Source of the DNA: Actinomycetota bacterium
GTDB taxonomy: Bacteria; Actinomycetota; Actinomycetes; Actinomycetales; Dermatophilaceae
DNA length: 64,000 nucleotides
NCBI GenBank assembly: GCA_020161845.1
Contig: JAIUNK010000006.1
Location: 1 to 64,000, forward strand
Direction: 5' to 3'
Position numbers and translations under genes: made by a program. This document shows, in pieces, positions 38,550 through 46,336 of this stretch. Positions within the stretch are counted from its first letter, which is position 1; every line of letters begins with the position of its first letter. The notes beneath the pieces were generated by a model. The model saw only the letters and a program-made list of their open reading frames with translations, was not told the DNA's origin and did not search any database.

Positions 38550-39022
38550 CGGGACGGACCGTTTAGCCGCGCGGTTTAGACGCATCGCTTAGACGCACGG
38601 CCGCGCGCGTGTTTGTCCATAATCGCGCTATGACAATCTAAGTCCGGGCCTGCGCGACGGCCTGCTGCGCCCACTCAGCACTGCCGATTCGGCGTGCGCC
38701 CCACCGATCACGGGTCTCGGCTTCGGTGGCAGCGCGGATGGGCGTCGTGATCCAGGTCGCAGGTGATCCGGGGAGCCGGTCCTACTTCGACAGACTTTGC
38801 CGTCCGCATACGCGCCATTGACGGATTCTTGAGCTTGCTACGGGGCAACGACGAATCAGCAGTCGCCGGGCCGCACGCCGTGCGTGCGGAGCCGCTTCCG
38901 ATTGGCGTCGCGCAGATCGGGTCGCGTGTTGTATTTCCCATTCCCGGGCGCGTCATTTAAGATCCGATCGGGAGTTAACGACGCCCAATCCCTACAACCA
39001 GACTTCAGAGAGAGAGCCAACG
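38550..39022. other. 473-bp intergenic region upstream of lsr2
   Basis: It begins with the 13-bp repeats (38562-38600). It then holds no frame I trust. The last 100 bp are AT-richer than the surroundings and probably carry the lsr2 promoter: TAAGAT at 38958-38963 is a possible -10 box, but no good -35 is seen at the right distance. A long leader of about 60 nt would result. Frames on both strands here lack binding sites. Confidence 0.6.
38562..38600 (+). repeat. three tandem 13-bp repeats
   Basis: TTTAGCCGCGCGG, TTTAGACGCATCG and CTTAGACGCACGG follow each other at 38562, 38575 and 38588. They start 13 bp after the stop codon of the small membrane protein gene. The TTTAG core recurs on the same face of the helix only every other copy, so this may be an iterated protein-binding site or the end of a degenerate repeat. 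Function is unknown. Confidence 0.75.
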
Positions 39023-39349
39023 ATGGCGCAGAAGGTCCAGGTCCTCCTGGTCGACGACCTTGACGGCGGGGAGGCGCGGGAGACCGTGTCGTTTGCGCTG
39101 GACGGCGTCACCTACGAGATCGACCTTTCGGAGGCTAATGCCTCGAAGATGCGGGATCAGCTCGCGAAGTGGATCGGCCACGCGCGACGCTCCGGCGGCC
39201 GGAAGATGTCCGGCCGACGGGCGGGAGCCACGGGACGACGGGACCTCAACGCAGTCCGCGAGTGGGGCCGCGCCAACGGTTTCCAGGTCAGCGACCGCGG
39301 CCGGGTGTCGGGCGAGCTGCAGGCGGCCTACGACCGGGCCAACGGCTGA
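39023..39349 (+). CDS. lsr2: Lsr2 nucleoid-associated protein (H-NS-like silencer)
   Basis: Lsr2 (108 residues) coats and bridges AT-rich, often foreign DNA and silences it. The N-terminal dimerisation domain begins AQKVQVLLVDDLDGGEA with VTYEIDLSEANA. The C-terminal DNA-binding domain has AVREWGRANGFQVSDRGRVSGEL, with the minor-groove RGR motif. A basic linker (RRSGGRKMSGRRAG) joins them. The ATG at 39023 follows a GA-rich binding site (AGAGAGAG). It is followed by a strong hairpin terminator, so it is monocistronic. Its AT-rich upstream region could allow autoregulation. Confidence 0.97.
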   Translation: MAQKVQVLLVDDLDGGEARETVSFALDGVTYEIDLSEANASKMRDQLAKWIGHARRSGGRKMSGRRAGATGRRDLNAVREWGRANGFQVSDRGRVSGELQAAYDRANG

Positions 39350-39392
39350 TTCGTTCCCCGCGGAACCGCCGTTGTGGCGGCAGCAACCTCAT

Positions 39393-39424
39393 CGGGAGGG
39401 CGGCGTGATGGCGCCGCCCTCCCG
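39393..39424 (+). terminator. terminator hairpin after lsr2
   Basis: CGGGAGGGCGGCG (39393-39405) pairs perfectly with CGCCGCCCTCCCG (39412-39424) around a 6-nt loop, 44 nt after the lsr2 stop. A smaller CCGCC/GGCGG hairpin precedes it. No T-run follows. It separates lsr2 from the FhuF-like gene. Confidence 0.8.
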
Positions 39425-39454
39425 GCGTGTGTGTGCCCCCGGGGGTGCGGCACG

Positions 39455-40177
39455 ATGAGCCCCATGGCTGCCGACCCCGACGACATCGCGGATCGTGCCG
39501 AGCGGATCGACCCTGGCGAGCTGAGCCGCGTGGCGGATCAGCTCACCCGGCGGGTCGGCTACCTCGACGTACTCCTCGTCGGCCCGGGACGGGCCCTGCC
39601 CCAGTCGTGTGCCGACGTCCTGTCCGCCCAGCTGGCCGGCCTCGACCCCACCGCGAGCTGGCGCCGCCAGGTGACGCGGAACCAGGCGACCTATTACGGG
39701 GCGCCGGCCCCGCCGCAGGTCGGCGCCGCATTCGTGCTGCAGTGGTACCTGGGGATCATCGCCCTTCCCCTGGCCGGTTTCGCCGCCCTCAGCGAGTGGG
39801 TGCTCTCCGGTGCACCGGAGACGCTGTCCTACGACCTCGCCGAGCCGGACCTGTTCCCGGTGGCCGTGGGAGTCCTCGCCGCGGGGGCCCGGCGGGTGCC
39901 GGACCCTGCCGCGCGCACCGCTGCGGCCCACGAGCGCTACCTGGCGCACGCCCGGGCGTTCGCCGACAGCTATCGGCCTCCGGAGGTGCGGATGGGCTCC
40001 GGTCAGCGGAACGGGCTGGTCCACGACGCGTGGACGATGGCCGCCGAGACGGCCCGGGACTGGGTTCGCGGCCCCGGCCCGGCACGACCGCACAGCCGCC
40101 GCCGCGGCTGCTGCATGATCTATGCCCTGCCGGGCGCGACGGAATGCGCCACCTGTCCGCGCGGCGCGCGCCGCTGA
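39455..40177 (+). CDS. FhuF-like (2Fe-2S) ferric siderophore reductase
   Basis: This encodes 240 residues. The C-terminal motif CCMIYALPGATECATC fits the FhuF-type C-C-x10-C-x2-C [2Fe-2S] site. The body is helical, with RNQATYYGAPAPPQVGAAFVLQWYLG resembling the substrate domain of siderophore reductases. It would reduce ferric siderophores in the cytoplasm to release iron. ATG 39455 is used; ATG 39464 is equally possible and no clear binding site decides. No siderophore transport or synthesis genes are adjacent. It runs convergently to the LigD polymerase gene, 3 bp apart. Confidence 0.85.
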   Translation: MSPMAADPDDIADRAERIDPGELSRVADQLTRRVGYLDVLLVGPGRALPQSCADVLSAQLAGLDPTASWRRQVTRNQATYYGAPAPPQVGAAFVLQWYLGIIALPLAGFAALSEWVLSGAPETLSYDLAEPDLFPVAVGVLAAGARRVPDPAARTAAAHERYLAHARAFADSYRPPEVRMGSGQRNGLVHDAWTMAAETARDWVRGPGPARPHSRRRGCCMIYALPGATECATCPRGARR

Positions 40178-40180
40178 CCG

Positions 40181-41107
40181 TCAGCGCAGCGTCGCCATCA
40201 GGTCGCCCTCGGCGCTCAGCCGCGCCATGACCTCCTCGGGAGTGGCCTGCCACAGTTCGCCGTGCTCGGCGGCCGCCTCGACCTCGGCCCAGTCGCGCGG
40301 CGCCGCGACGTACGGCGTATCCCGCTTGCCGCGCAACGAGTAGGGGCAGATCGTCGTCTTCGCCGGGGTGTTCTGGGACCAGTCCAGGAACACCTTTCCG
40401 GGCCGCTTGGCCTTGGCCATCGAGCTGAGCACCAGCGCCGGCTCACGACGTTCCAGGTCCTCGGCAATGGCCTTGGCGACCTCCCGAGGACTGCCGTCGC
40501 CGGTCGCGGGGATGGCGCCCGGCGGGGCGGCGTACAGCTGCATCCCCTTGCTGCCCGAGGTGACCGGGACGGTGCGGACGTAGCCGACCCGAGCGAGCGC
40601 CTCCCGCGCCAGGATCGCCACCCGGGCGCACTCGGCGAGCCCCGCGGGGGCGCCAGGGTCCAGGTCGACGACGAGGCGGTCCGGCGGCTGCGGCGTACCG
40701 TCCGCGGCGACCCGCCATTGCGGCACGTGCAGCTCCAAGGCACCCAGGTTGGTGACCCAGGTGAGCCCCGCCAGGTCGTCGATCAGCGGGTAGGTGACCC
40801 GGTCGCCGGCGCCGCGCGAGCCGGGGGAGTCCAGGGTGACCCGACGGACCCAGTCCGGGGCGCCGGCGGGCACATTCTTCTCGAAGAAGGACTCGCCGGC
40901 GGTGCCGTGCGGCCAGCGCACCCGCGTCAACGGCCGGTCGGCGAGCTGGTCGAGCAGCGCCGGGGCGACGGCGGCGACATAGGCCAGGACCTCGCCCTTG
41001 GTCGTGCCGGTGGCGGGGAACAGGATCTTGTCGAGGCTGCTGACGGTCAGCACCCGGCCGTCGACGGTGACGCCGACCCGGCCGCGCTCCGGCTCCGGAG
41101 GGGTCAT
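40181..41107 (-). CDS. LigD-type DNA polymerase/primase (PolDom), stand-alone
   Basis: This encodes 308 residues corresponding to the polymerase domain of LigD. It contains LDKILFPATGTTKGEVLAYV, RWPHGTAGESFFEKNVPAGAPDWV, the catalytic acidic pair in LVVDLDPGAP (about residue 142-150), TSGSKGMQLYA and the KVFLDWSQNTPAKTT segment. It fills gaps and adds nucleotides at broken ends during non-homologous end joining. The start ATG overlaps the ligase stop as ATGA, so polymerase and ligase are separate proteins made from one message. No LigD 3'-phosphoesterase domain is present in the window. Confidence 0.94.
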   Translation of the reverse strand: MTPPEPERGRVGVTVDGRVLTVSSLDKILFPATGTTKGEVLAYVAAVAPALLDQLADRPLTRVRWPHGTAGESFFEKNVPAGAPDWVRRVTLDSPGSRGAGDRVTYPLIDDLAGLTWVTNLGALELHVPQWRVAADGTPQPPDRLVVDLDPGAPAGLAECARVAILAREALARVGYVRTVPVTSGSKGMQLYAAPPGAIPATGDGSPREVAKAIAEDLERREPALVLSSMAKAKRPGKVFLDWSQNTPAKTTICPYSLRGKRDTPYVAAPRDWAEVEAAAEHGELWQATPEEVMARLSAEGDLMATLR

Positions 41108-42090
41108 CGCGGGGGGCCGTAGACCGGGGTGTCGCCGGTGGTCTCCTGCGTGTCCGGGATCTCCTCCAGGATCGTCTCGGGGTCCATGTCGGGTCGGAGC
41201 CGCTGGTAGGAGGGTCGCTGCAGCAGGCCGGTGGAGTCCAGGCCGGTGGCGCGCACGTCGACCACCACCTCCGGATCGACCCAGACCACCTCCCGCACGC
41301 TCGGGGCGACGTCGAACGGACTGTCGGTGCGGCGCCGCGGATTGAGCTCGGCGAGCAGATCGACCTGGGAGCGCTCGGCCAGCCCCGTCATCATCGAGCC
41401 GAGATAGCGCAGCCCCTGCGGCCCCGGCATGCCCAGCAACAACGCGGCGATCCGCGCCGGGTTGCCCGGCTCCGCCTGCCAACCACCCACCACCACGGAG
41501 AACAGGGGCCGGTGCGGTACCTTGATCCAGTCGGCGGAGCGGACGCCGGGCCGGTAGGGGGCATCGCGCCGCTTGCTCACCACGCCCTCGTAGCCCTGCT
41601 CGAGGGTTGTCGCGAACAACGCGTCGCCGTCGTCGTAGGTGGGGGAGACCTGCCACCGGGGTCCCCGCAAGCCCAGCCGGTCCAGGATCGCGCGCCGCTC
41701 GGTCCACGGCTTGTCGGTCAGGTCGGTGCCGTGCAGCCGCAGCACGTCGAAGATGACGTAGGTGACGGGCTGGCCCTGCGCGAGCGCGAAGGCCGTCGCC
41801 CGGTCCTTGACGTGAATGCGGTCGGCGAGCGCCGAGAACCGGCACATCCCGCGGGTGAGCACGCAGATCTCGCCGTCGAGGAGGAGGTCGTCGTGCTTGG
41901 CGGCCAGGCGTGCTAGCTCCGGGAAGCGGTCGGTGGCCGACTTGCCGGACCGGGTGCGCAGGTGCAGCCGTCCGGACCTGATGTCGGCGAGGGCGCGCAT
42001 GCCGTCCCACTTGCGTTCGTGCACCCAGTCTCGCCCCACGGGAGGGTACGTCGCGCGGACGGCGAGCATGGGCAGCATGCCCCACATCAT
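41104..42090 (-). CDS. ATP-dependent DNA ligase, LigD-like
   Basis: This encodes 328 residues. The nucleotidyl-transfer lysine is in ERKWDGMRAL (KxDG, about residues 26-32). Later motifs include DGEICVL, YEGVVSKRRDAPYRPG and DWIKVPHRP, then an OB-fold region. It seals double-strand breaks with Ku. The N-terminus may start at the ATG at 42090 or the one 5 codons later. It is divergent from ku across 89 bp, so both directions of the NHEJ set probably share a control region. Translation is coupled to the polymerase gene. Confidence 0.94.
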   Translation of the reverse strand: MMWGMLPMLAVRATYPPVGRDWVHERKWDGMRALADIRSGRLHLRTRSGKSATDRFPELARLAAKHDDLLLDGEICVLTRGMCRFSALADRIHVKDRATAFALAQGQPVTYVIFDVLRLHGTDLTDKPWTERRAILDRLGLRGPRWQVSPTYDDGDALFATTLEQGYEGVVSKRRDAPYRPGVRSADWIKVPHRPLFSVVVGGWQAEPGNPARIAALLLGMPGPQGLRYLGSMMTGLAERSQVDLLAELNPRRRTDSPFDVAPSVREVVWVDPEVVVDVRATGLDSTGLLQRPSYQRLRPDMDPETILEEIPDTQETTGDTPVYGPPR

Positions 42091-42179
42091 GACCTACCCG
42101 CGCCGCGCATACCCCTTTCACTGCGTTCGGTCCGGTCCATCACCTGGCACGACGTGCCCGGACGCGGGACGATGATCGG

Positions 42180-43148
42180 GTGCGCGCAATGTGGAAAGGG
42201 GCCGTGTCCTTCGGCCTGGTGACGGTCCCCGTGCGGATGTACTCCGCCACCGAGAGCCATGACCTGCAGTTTCGTCAGGTCCGGGCGTCCGACGGCTCGC
42301 GGATCCGCTATCGCCGGGTGGCGGAGGCCGATGGCGCCGAGGTGCCCTACGACCAGATCGTCAAGGGCTACGAGACGCCCGACGGCCGGATGGTGGTGCT
42401 CACCGACGACGACTTGGCCGCCCTGCCGAACCGGTCGAGCAAGGAGATCGAGGTCGACAAGTTCGTGCCGGCCGAGCAGATCGATCCGATCCTGTTCGAC
42501 AAGGCCTATTACCTGGAGCCGGACAAGGCCTCGGCGAAGTCCTATTCGCTGCTGCGGGAGACCTTGCGTGCCGCGGACCGGATGGCCGTGGTGACGATCA
42601 GCGTGCGGTCCCGGATGACGATGGCCGTGCTGCGGGTGCGCGAGGACGTCATCGTGCTGCAGACGCTGTTGTGGCCGGACGAGATCCGCAAGCCTGAATT
42701 CGACACTCTCGCCGACGTGCCCGAACCGTCCGAGCGCGAGGTGAAGATGGCCCATCTGCTGGTGGAGTCGCTCTCGGAGGACTTCGACCCGGCCGAATAC
42801 GAGGACGACTACGCCGAGGCGGTCGAGGCGCTCGTGCAGGCCAAGATCGCCGGGGGCAAGGTCGAGACCCCGGCCGCGGCGGAGGAGTCGCCGGGCCAGG
42901 TCGTCGACCTACTGGCGGCGTTGCAGCAATCGGTGGATCGGGCCAAGGCGGCTCGTGCGGCGGCCTCTGGAAACCCGGCTTCGGCTCCGGGGGCCGAGCA
43001 GCAGGCGGCCGAGGAGTCCCCGGCCGGCCCGGCCGGCCCGGCGTCCCCGGCCGCCCCGAAGAAGGCGGCGGCCAAGAAGGCGCCGGCGAAGAAGGCGGCG
43101 GCCAAGGCCGGCGACCCGAAGAAGACGCCGGCCAAGAAGGCCGGCTGA
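42180..43148 (+). CDS. ku: Ku protein, NHEJ end-binding
   Basis: This encodes 322 residues. The ring-forming core begins MRAMWKGAVSFGLVTVPVRMYSATE and includes GYETPDGRMVVLTDDDL and KAYYLEPDK. The last 45 residues are a Lys/Ala/Pro tail (AAKKAPAKKAAAK), known in some Ku proteins to bind DNA and help threading. The start is GTG at 42180, giving the usual MRAxWKG N-terminus; ATG 42189 would cut this short. It lies divergent from the ligase/polymerase pair and only 1 nt before the Nei-type glycosylase gene. Confidence 0.97.
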   Translation: MRAMWKGAVSFGLVTVPVRMYSATESHDLQFRQVRASDGSRIRYRRVAEADGAEVPYDQIVKGYETPDGRMVVLTDDDLAALPNRSSKEIEVDKFVPAEQIDPILFDKAYYLEPDKASAKSYSLLRETLRAADRMAVVTISVRSRMTMAVLRVREDVIVLQTLLWPDEIRKPEFDTLADVPEPSEREVKMAHLLVESLSEDFDPAEYEDDYAEAVEALVQAKIAGGKVETPAAAEESPGQVVDLLAALQQSVDRAKAARAAASGNPASAPGAEQQAAEESPAGPAGPASPAAPKKAAAKKAPAKKAAAKAGDPKKTPAKKAG

Positions 43149-43149
43149 G

Positions 43150-44160
43150 GTGCCCGAGGGCCATACGATCCACGCGCTCGCCCGGCGCATCGAACTCCGC
43201 TTCGGCGGTGCCCCGGTCGGGGTGAGCAGCCCGCAGGGCCGGTTCGCGGCGGAGGCGGCCCTGCTGGACGGGCGGGAAATCGTCGGCGCCACGGCGGCGG
43301 GCAAGCACCTGTTCGTCGAGTTCGCGGGCGAGGACTTCCTGCACGTCCACCTGGGCCTGATCGGCAAGTTCGACGTGCGTCCGTACGGCGCGATCGGTCG
43401 GTCCGTCGATCCCGGCGGGGACTCGGGCGGGTCAGCCCCTGACGTGGTCAGCGCGGGGCCGGGCCCCGCCGCGTTGGGTGCCGAGCCCCACGCGGTGGGT
43501 GCCGAGCCCCCCGCCGTGGGCGCCGAGCCCGCCGCCGTGGGCGCCGAGCCGCCCGCCGTGGGCGCCATCCGGTGTCGGCTGCGCAACGCCGGCTACGTCG
43601 CCGACCTGCGGGGGCCCAACCTGTGCCGGTTGGCCACTGCGGAGACCGTGGCGGCCGTGCTGGGCCGGCTGGGTCCCGACCCGCTGCGGCCCGACGCCGA
43701 CCCCGATCGCGCCTGGGTCAAGATCGGGCGCAGCCGCAAGAGCATCGCCGAGCTGTTGATGGACCAGGCCGTCGTCGCCGGTGTGGGCAACGTCTACCGC
43801 TGCGAGCTGCTGTTCCGGCATCGCGTCGATCCGCACCGGCCCGGCGTCGAGATCCGTCCGGCGACCTGGCGGGCGATGTGGGCGGATCTGGTGCGGCTGC
43901 TCCCGCTCGGCGTACGGTTCGGACAGATTCTGACCCTGCCCGACCAGGTCGAGGCGGCGCTCACGGCGTACGACTCGCCGCAAGCCATGGCGACCGAGGA
44001 GGCCTCGACGGGCGGCGCGCTCGGCACGACGTACGAGCGGGCGTTCGCCGTCTACAAGCGCACCGGCGAGCCGTGCCTGACCTGCGGCTCCCGGGTGCGT
44101 GCGGAGTTGCTGGCCGGGCGGACCCTGTATTGGTGCGGCCGCTGCCAACGGCGCCGCTGA
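43150..44160 (+). CDS. endonuclease VIII-like DNA glycosylase (Fpg/Nei family)
   Basis: This encodes 336 residues from the GTG at 43150. After the start, P2-E3-G-H-T-I-H holds the catalytic N-terminal proline and glutamate of the Nei branch. The helix-two-turn-helix region (AVVAGVGNVYRCELLF) and a C-terminal zinc finger (CLTCGSRVRAELLAGRTLYWCGRCQ by pattern C-x2-C...C-x2-C) are complete. It removes oxidised pyrimidines. An insertion of about 50 residues in the N-terminal domain holds four 7-residue repeats (VGAEPPA), coded by 21-bp repeats at 43474-43557. It is co-transcribed with ku. Confidence 0.94.
   Translation: MPEGHTIHALARRIELRFGGAPVGVSSPQGRFAAEAALLDGREIVGATAAGKHLFVEFAGEDFLHVHLGLIGKFDVRPYGAIGRSVDPGGDSGGSAPDVVSAGPGPAALGAEPHAVGAEPPAVGAEPAAVGAEPPAVGAIRCRLRNAGYVADLRGPNLCRLATAETVAAVLGRLGPDPLRPDADPDRAWVKIGRSRKSIAELLMDQAVVAGVGNVYRCELLFRHRVDPHRPGVEIRPATWRAMWADLVRLLPLGVRFGQILTLPDQVEAALTAYDSPQAMATEEASTGGALGTTYERAFAVYKRTGEPCLTCGSRVRAELLAGRTLYWCGRCQRRR
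43474..43557 (+). repeat. four in-frame 21-bp repeats inside the Nei-type gene
   Basis: Units start at 43474, 43495, 43516 and 43537; each encodes V/L-G-A-E-P-x-A. The array sits in a loop of the N-terminal beta-sandwich domain, where family members have only a short turn. The frame is kept, so the protein should still fold around it. Confidence 0.9.
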
Positions 44161-44193
44161 GGCCCTGCGGCGGCAGCGGGTTAGGCTCGCGAC

Positions 44194-44805
44194 GTGAGCT
44201 CAGCGACCGGGACGGGGGCGGCGGGCGCCCGGTATCGGCCCGCCCGGGTCGGCTGGCTCGTCGGGTCGTGCGTCGTCCTCTCGGCCGGGGTGGCGCTGCT
44301 GCTCGGCTCGCGGCTGGGCAGCGACGGCTATTCGACGATGCTGAACGGGATCTACCTGGCCAGCGGCCTGCCGTTCGTGGTCGTGAGCCTGGCGGTCTCG
44401 ACCGTCTTCATCGGGGTCGGTTGGGCCCGGGGGCTGCGTCCGGACCTCGGCACGCTGGTCCAACCGCTGGTCGTGGGCGCGGCGCTGGGGGCGATGCTGC
44501 CGTTCGTGCCGCGGCCGGAGCCGGCCGGGCTGCGCTGGCTGGAGTTCGCGGTCGGGTTCGCGGTGATCTGCGCGGGGGTGGCCGGCTACCTGTCCGCGGA
44601 GCTCGGGATCGGCCCCACCGAGGCCCCGTCGATCGCGTTCGACCCGCCGGTGCCGTTCCGGTGGAGCTATATGGCCGTGCAGGCGGCCGGGTGCTTGCTG
44701 GGGTTTGCACTCGGCGCGGACGTGGGTCTCGGCACGCTGCTGGTCGTCTTCGGGATCGGGCCCGTCGTGGACCGGATCCGGGGCTGGCTGCCGCGCTGGG
44801 CGTGA
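44194..44805 (+). CDS. YczE/YitT-like integral membrane protein
   Basis: This 203-residue protein has five predicted membrane helices and the final LGTLLVVFGIGPVVDRIRGWL, which fits the G-x-G-T-x...GPxID segment of YczE-like proteins. Function is unknown. The start is GTG at 44194. There is no binding site, but TAGGCT ends 7 nt upstream, so the message may be leaderless. It is convergent with fumC, separated by 9 bp. The Asp/Gly loop LGSRLGSDGYSTMLNGIY after helix 1 also matches the family. Confidence 0.82.
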   Translation: MSSATGTGAAGARYRPARVGWLVGSCVVLSAGVALLLGSRLGSDGYSTMLNGIYLASGLPFVVVSLAVSTVFIGVGWARGLRPDLGTLVQPLVVGAALGAMLPFVPRPEPAGLRWLEFAVGFAVICAGVAGYLSAELGIGPTEAPSIAFDPPVPFRWSYMAVQAAGCLLGFALGADVGLGTLLVVFGIGPVVDRIRGWLPRWA

Positions 44806-44814
44806 CGGCGCGGG

Positions 44815-46218
44815 TCAGCGCTCGACGTTGGGCCGGGTCATCTCGGCGGGGACGACCCAGCGGTCGAAGTCCGCCTCGCTGACCAGGCCCGATGCCACGG
44901 CGGCCGCGCGCAGGGTGGTCCCCTCGTGGTGGGCGCTCTTGGCGATCGCGGCGGCGGCGTCATAGCCGATGTGCCGGTTGAGCGCGGTGACCAGCATCAG
45001 GTCGGCCGCCAGGTGCTCGGCGATGCGCTCGTGGTTGGGCTCGATGCCGACCGCGCAGTGCTCGGTGAACGAGCGCACCGCGTCGCTGAGCAGCCTGATC
45101 GACTCCAGCACGGCATGGGCCATCACCGGCTTGTAGACGTTGAGCTGGAAGTTGCCCTGGCTACCGGCGAAGGCGACGCAGGCGTCGTTGCCGTAGACCC
45201 GGGTGATCACCATCGTCAGCGCCTCGCACTGGGTGGGGTTGACCTTGCCCGGCATGATCGAGCTGCCCGGCTCGTTCTCCGGGATCGTGATCTCGCCGAT
45301 GCCGGTGCGCGGTCCGGACGCCAGCCAGCGCACGTCGTTGGCGATCTTCATCAAGGCGCCGGCCAGCGTGCGCAGCGCGGCGCTGAGGGCGACCAGGGCG
45401 TCGTGCGCGGACAGGGCGGCGAACAGGTCGTCGGCCTGGCGGAACGGCAGGTCCGTCGCCTCGGCGTACTTGCGCGCGGCCAGCGCTCCGAAGTCGGGGT
45501 GGGCATTGAGGCCGGTGCCGACCGCGGTGCCGCCGATGGCCAACTCGTGGACGCCGTGCTCGGCGTGCCGCACGCCGTCGATGGCGGCGTCGAGTTGGGC
45601 GGCCCAGCCCCCGATGGTCTGCCCCAGCGTGACGGGGGTGGCGTCCTGCAGGTGCGTGCGGCCCACCATCACCACGTGCGCGAAGTCGGCGCTCTTGGCG
45701 ACGAGGACGTCCCGCAGGCGGCCCAGCGCCGCGTAGCACTCGCGATGCAACTCCCCGGCGATGGCCAGGTGCATCGCGGTCGGGAAGGTGTCATTGCTCG
45801 ACTGGCCGCGATTGACGTGGTCGTTGGGGTGCACCGGCGTCTTGCTGCCGCGGGCGCCGCCGGCCAGTTCGTTGGCGCGGGCGGCGATCACCTCGTTGGC
45901 GTTCATGTTCGACTGGGTGCCTGAGCCGGTCTGAAAGACCACCAGGGGGAAGTGCTCATCGAGGTCCCCGGCGATGACCTCGTCGGCGGCGCGGACGATG
46001 AGCTCAGCGAGCTGGGGGTCGAGCTCGCCGAGCTCGGCGTTGGCCTCGGCGGCGCCCTTCTTGAGCAGGCCCAACGCGCGGATCATCGGTCGTCCCCAGA
46101 CGAAGGTGTCGCGGCCGATGGCGAAGTTGCCCAGGCTGCGTTCGGTCTGGGCGCCCCAGTAGCGATCGGCGGGCACCTCGATCGCTCCCATGCTGTCGGT
46201 CTCGGTGCGCGTGCTCAT
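44815..46218 (-). CDS. fumC: class II fumarate hydratase
   Basis: FumC (467 residues) hydrates fumarate to malate in the TCA cycle without an iron-sulfur cluster. The superfamily signature [13 protein letters not shown] is present, with [36 protein letters not shown] and [15 protein letters not shown] in order. Length is normal. The start is ATG at 46218; no strong binding site is seen. Being cluster-free, it complements the cluster-dependent aconitase elsewhere in the window. It is divergent from the AAA ATPase gene over a short GGTCGGC-rich spacer. Confidence 0.97.
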   Translation of the reverse strand: MSTRTETDSMGAIEVPADRYWGAQTERSLGNFAIGRDTFVWGRPMIRALGLLKKGAAEANAELGELDPQLAELIVRAADEVIAGDLDEHFPLVVFQTGSGTQSNMNANEVIAARANELAGGARGSKTPVHPNDHVNRGQSSNDTFPTAMHLAIAGELHRECYAALGRLRDVLVAKSADFAHVVMVGRTHLQDATPVTLGQTIGGWAAQLDAAIDGVRHAEHGVHELAIGGTAVGTGLNAHPDFGALAARKYAEATDLPFRQADDLFAALSAHDALVALSAALRTLAGALMKIANDVRWLASGPRTGIGEITIPENEPGSSIMPGKVNPTQCEALTMVITRVYGNDACVAFAGSQGNFQLNVYKPVMAHAVLESIRLLSDAVRSFTEHCAVGIEPNHERIAEHLAADLMLVTALNRHIGYDAAAAIAKSAHHEGTTLRAAAVASGLVSEADFDRWVVPAEMTRPNVER

Positions 46219-46336
46219 GCTTGGCCGTTACCCGCGAGCGTCTCCCGGCACACCCGGTCGTTGTCGGCGGTCGGCGGTCGGTGTGGTCGGCGGTCGGCGG
46301 TCGGGGTTGTCGGTCGTCGCGGTTAGCCTGCCGGGC

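Noticed and set aside
38550..38700. Possible tRNA or small RNA gene after the small membrane protein
   Set aside because: I could not fold a cloverleaf or a convincing terminator; only direct repeats are present.
38708..38960. Two overlapping frames upstream of lsr2 (38763-38960 plus, 38708-38956 minus)
   Set aside because: Each is short, has no ribosome binding site and no protein-like pattern; the region is better read as the lsr2 upstream region.
46257..46323. GGTCGGC-rich segment as a CRISPR or iteron array
   Set aside because: Units are 6-8 bp, irregular and without spacers; simple sequence only.
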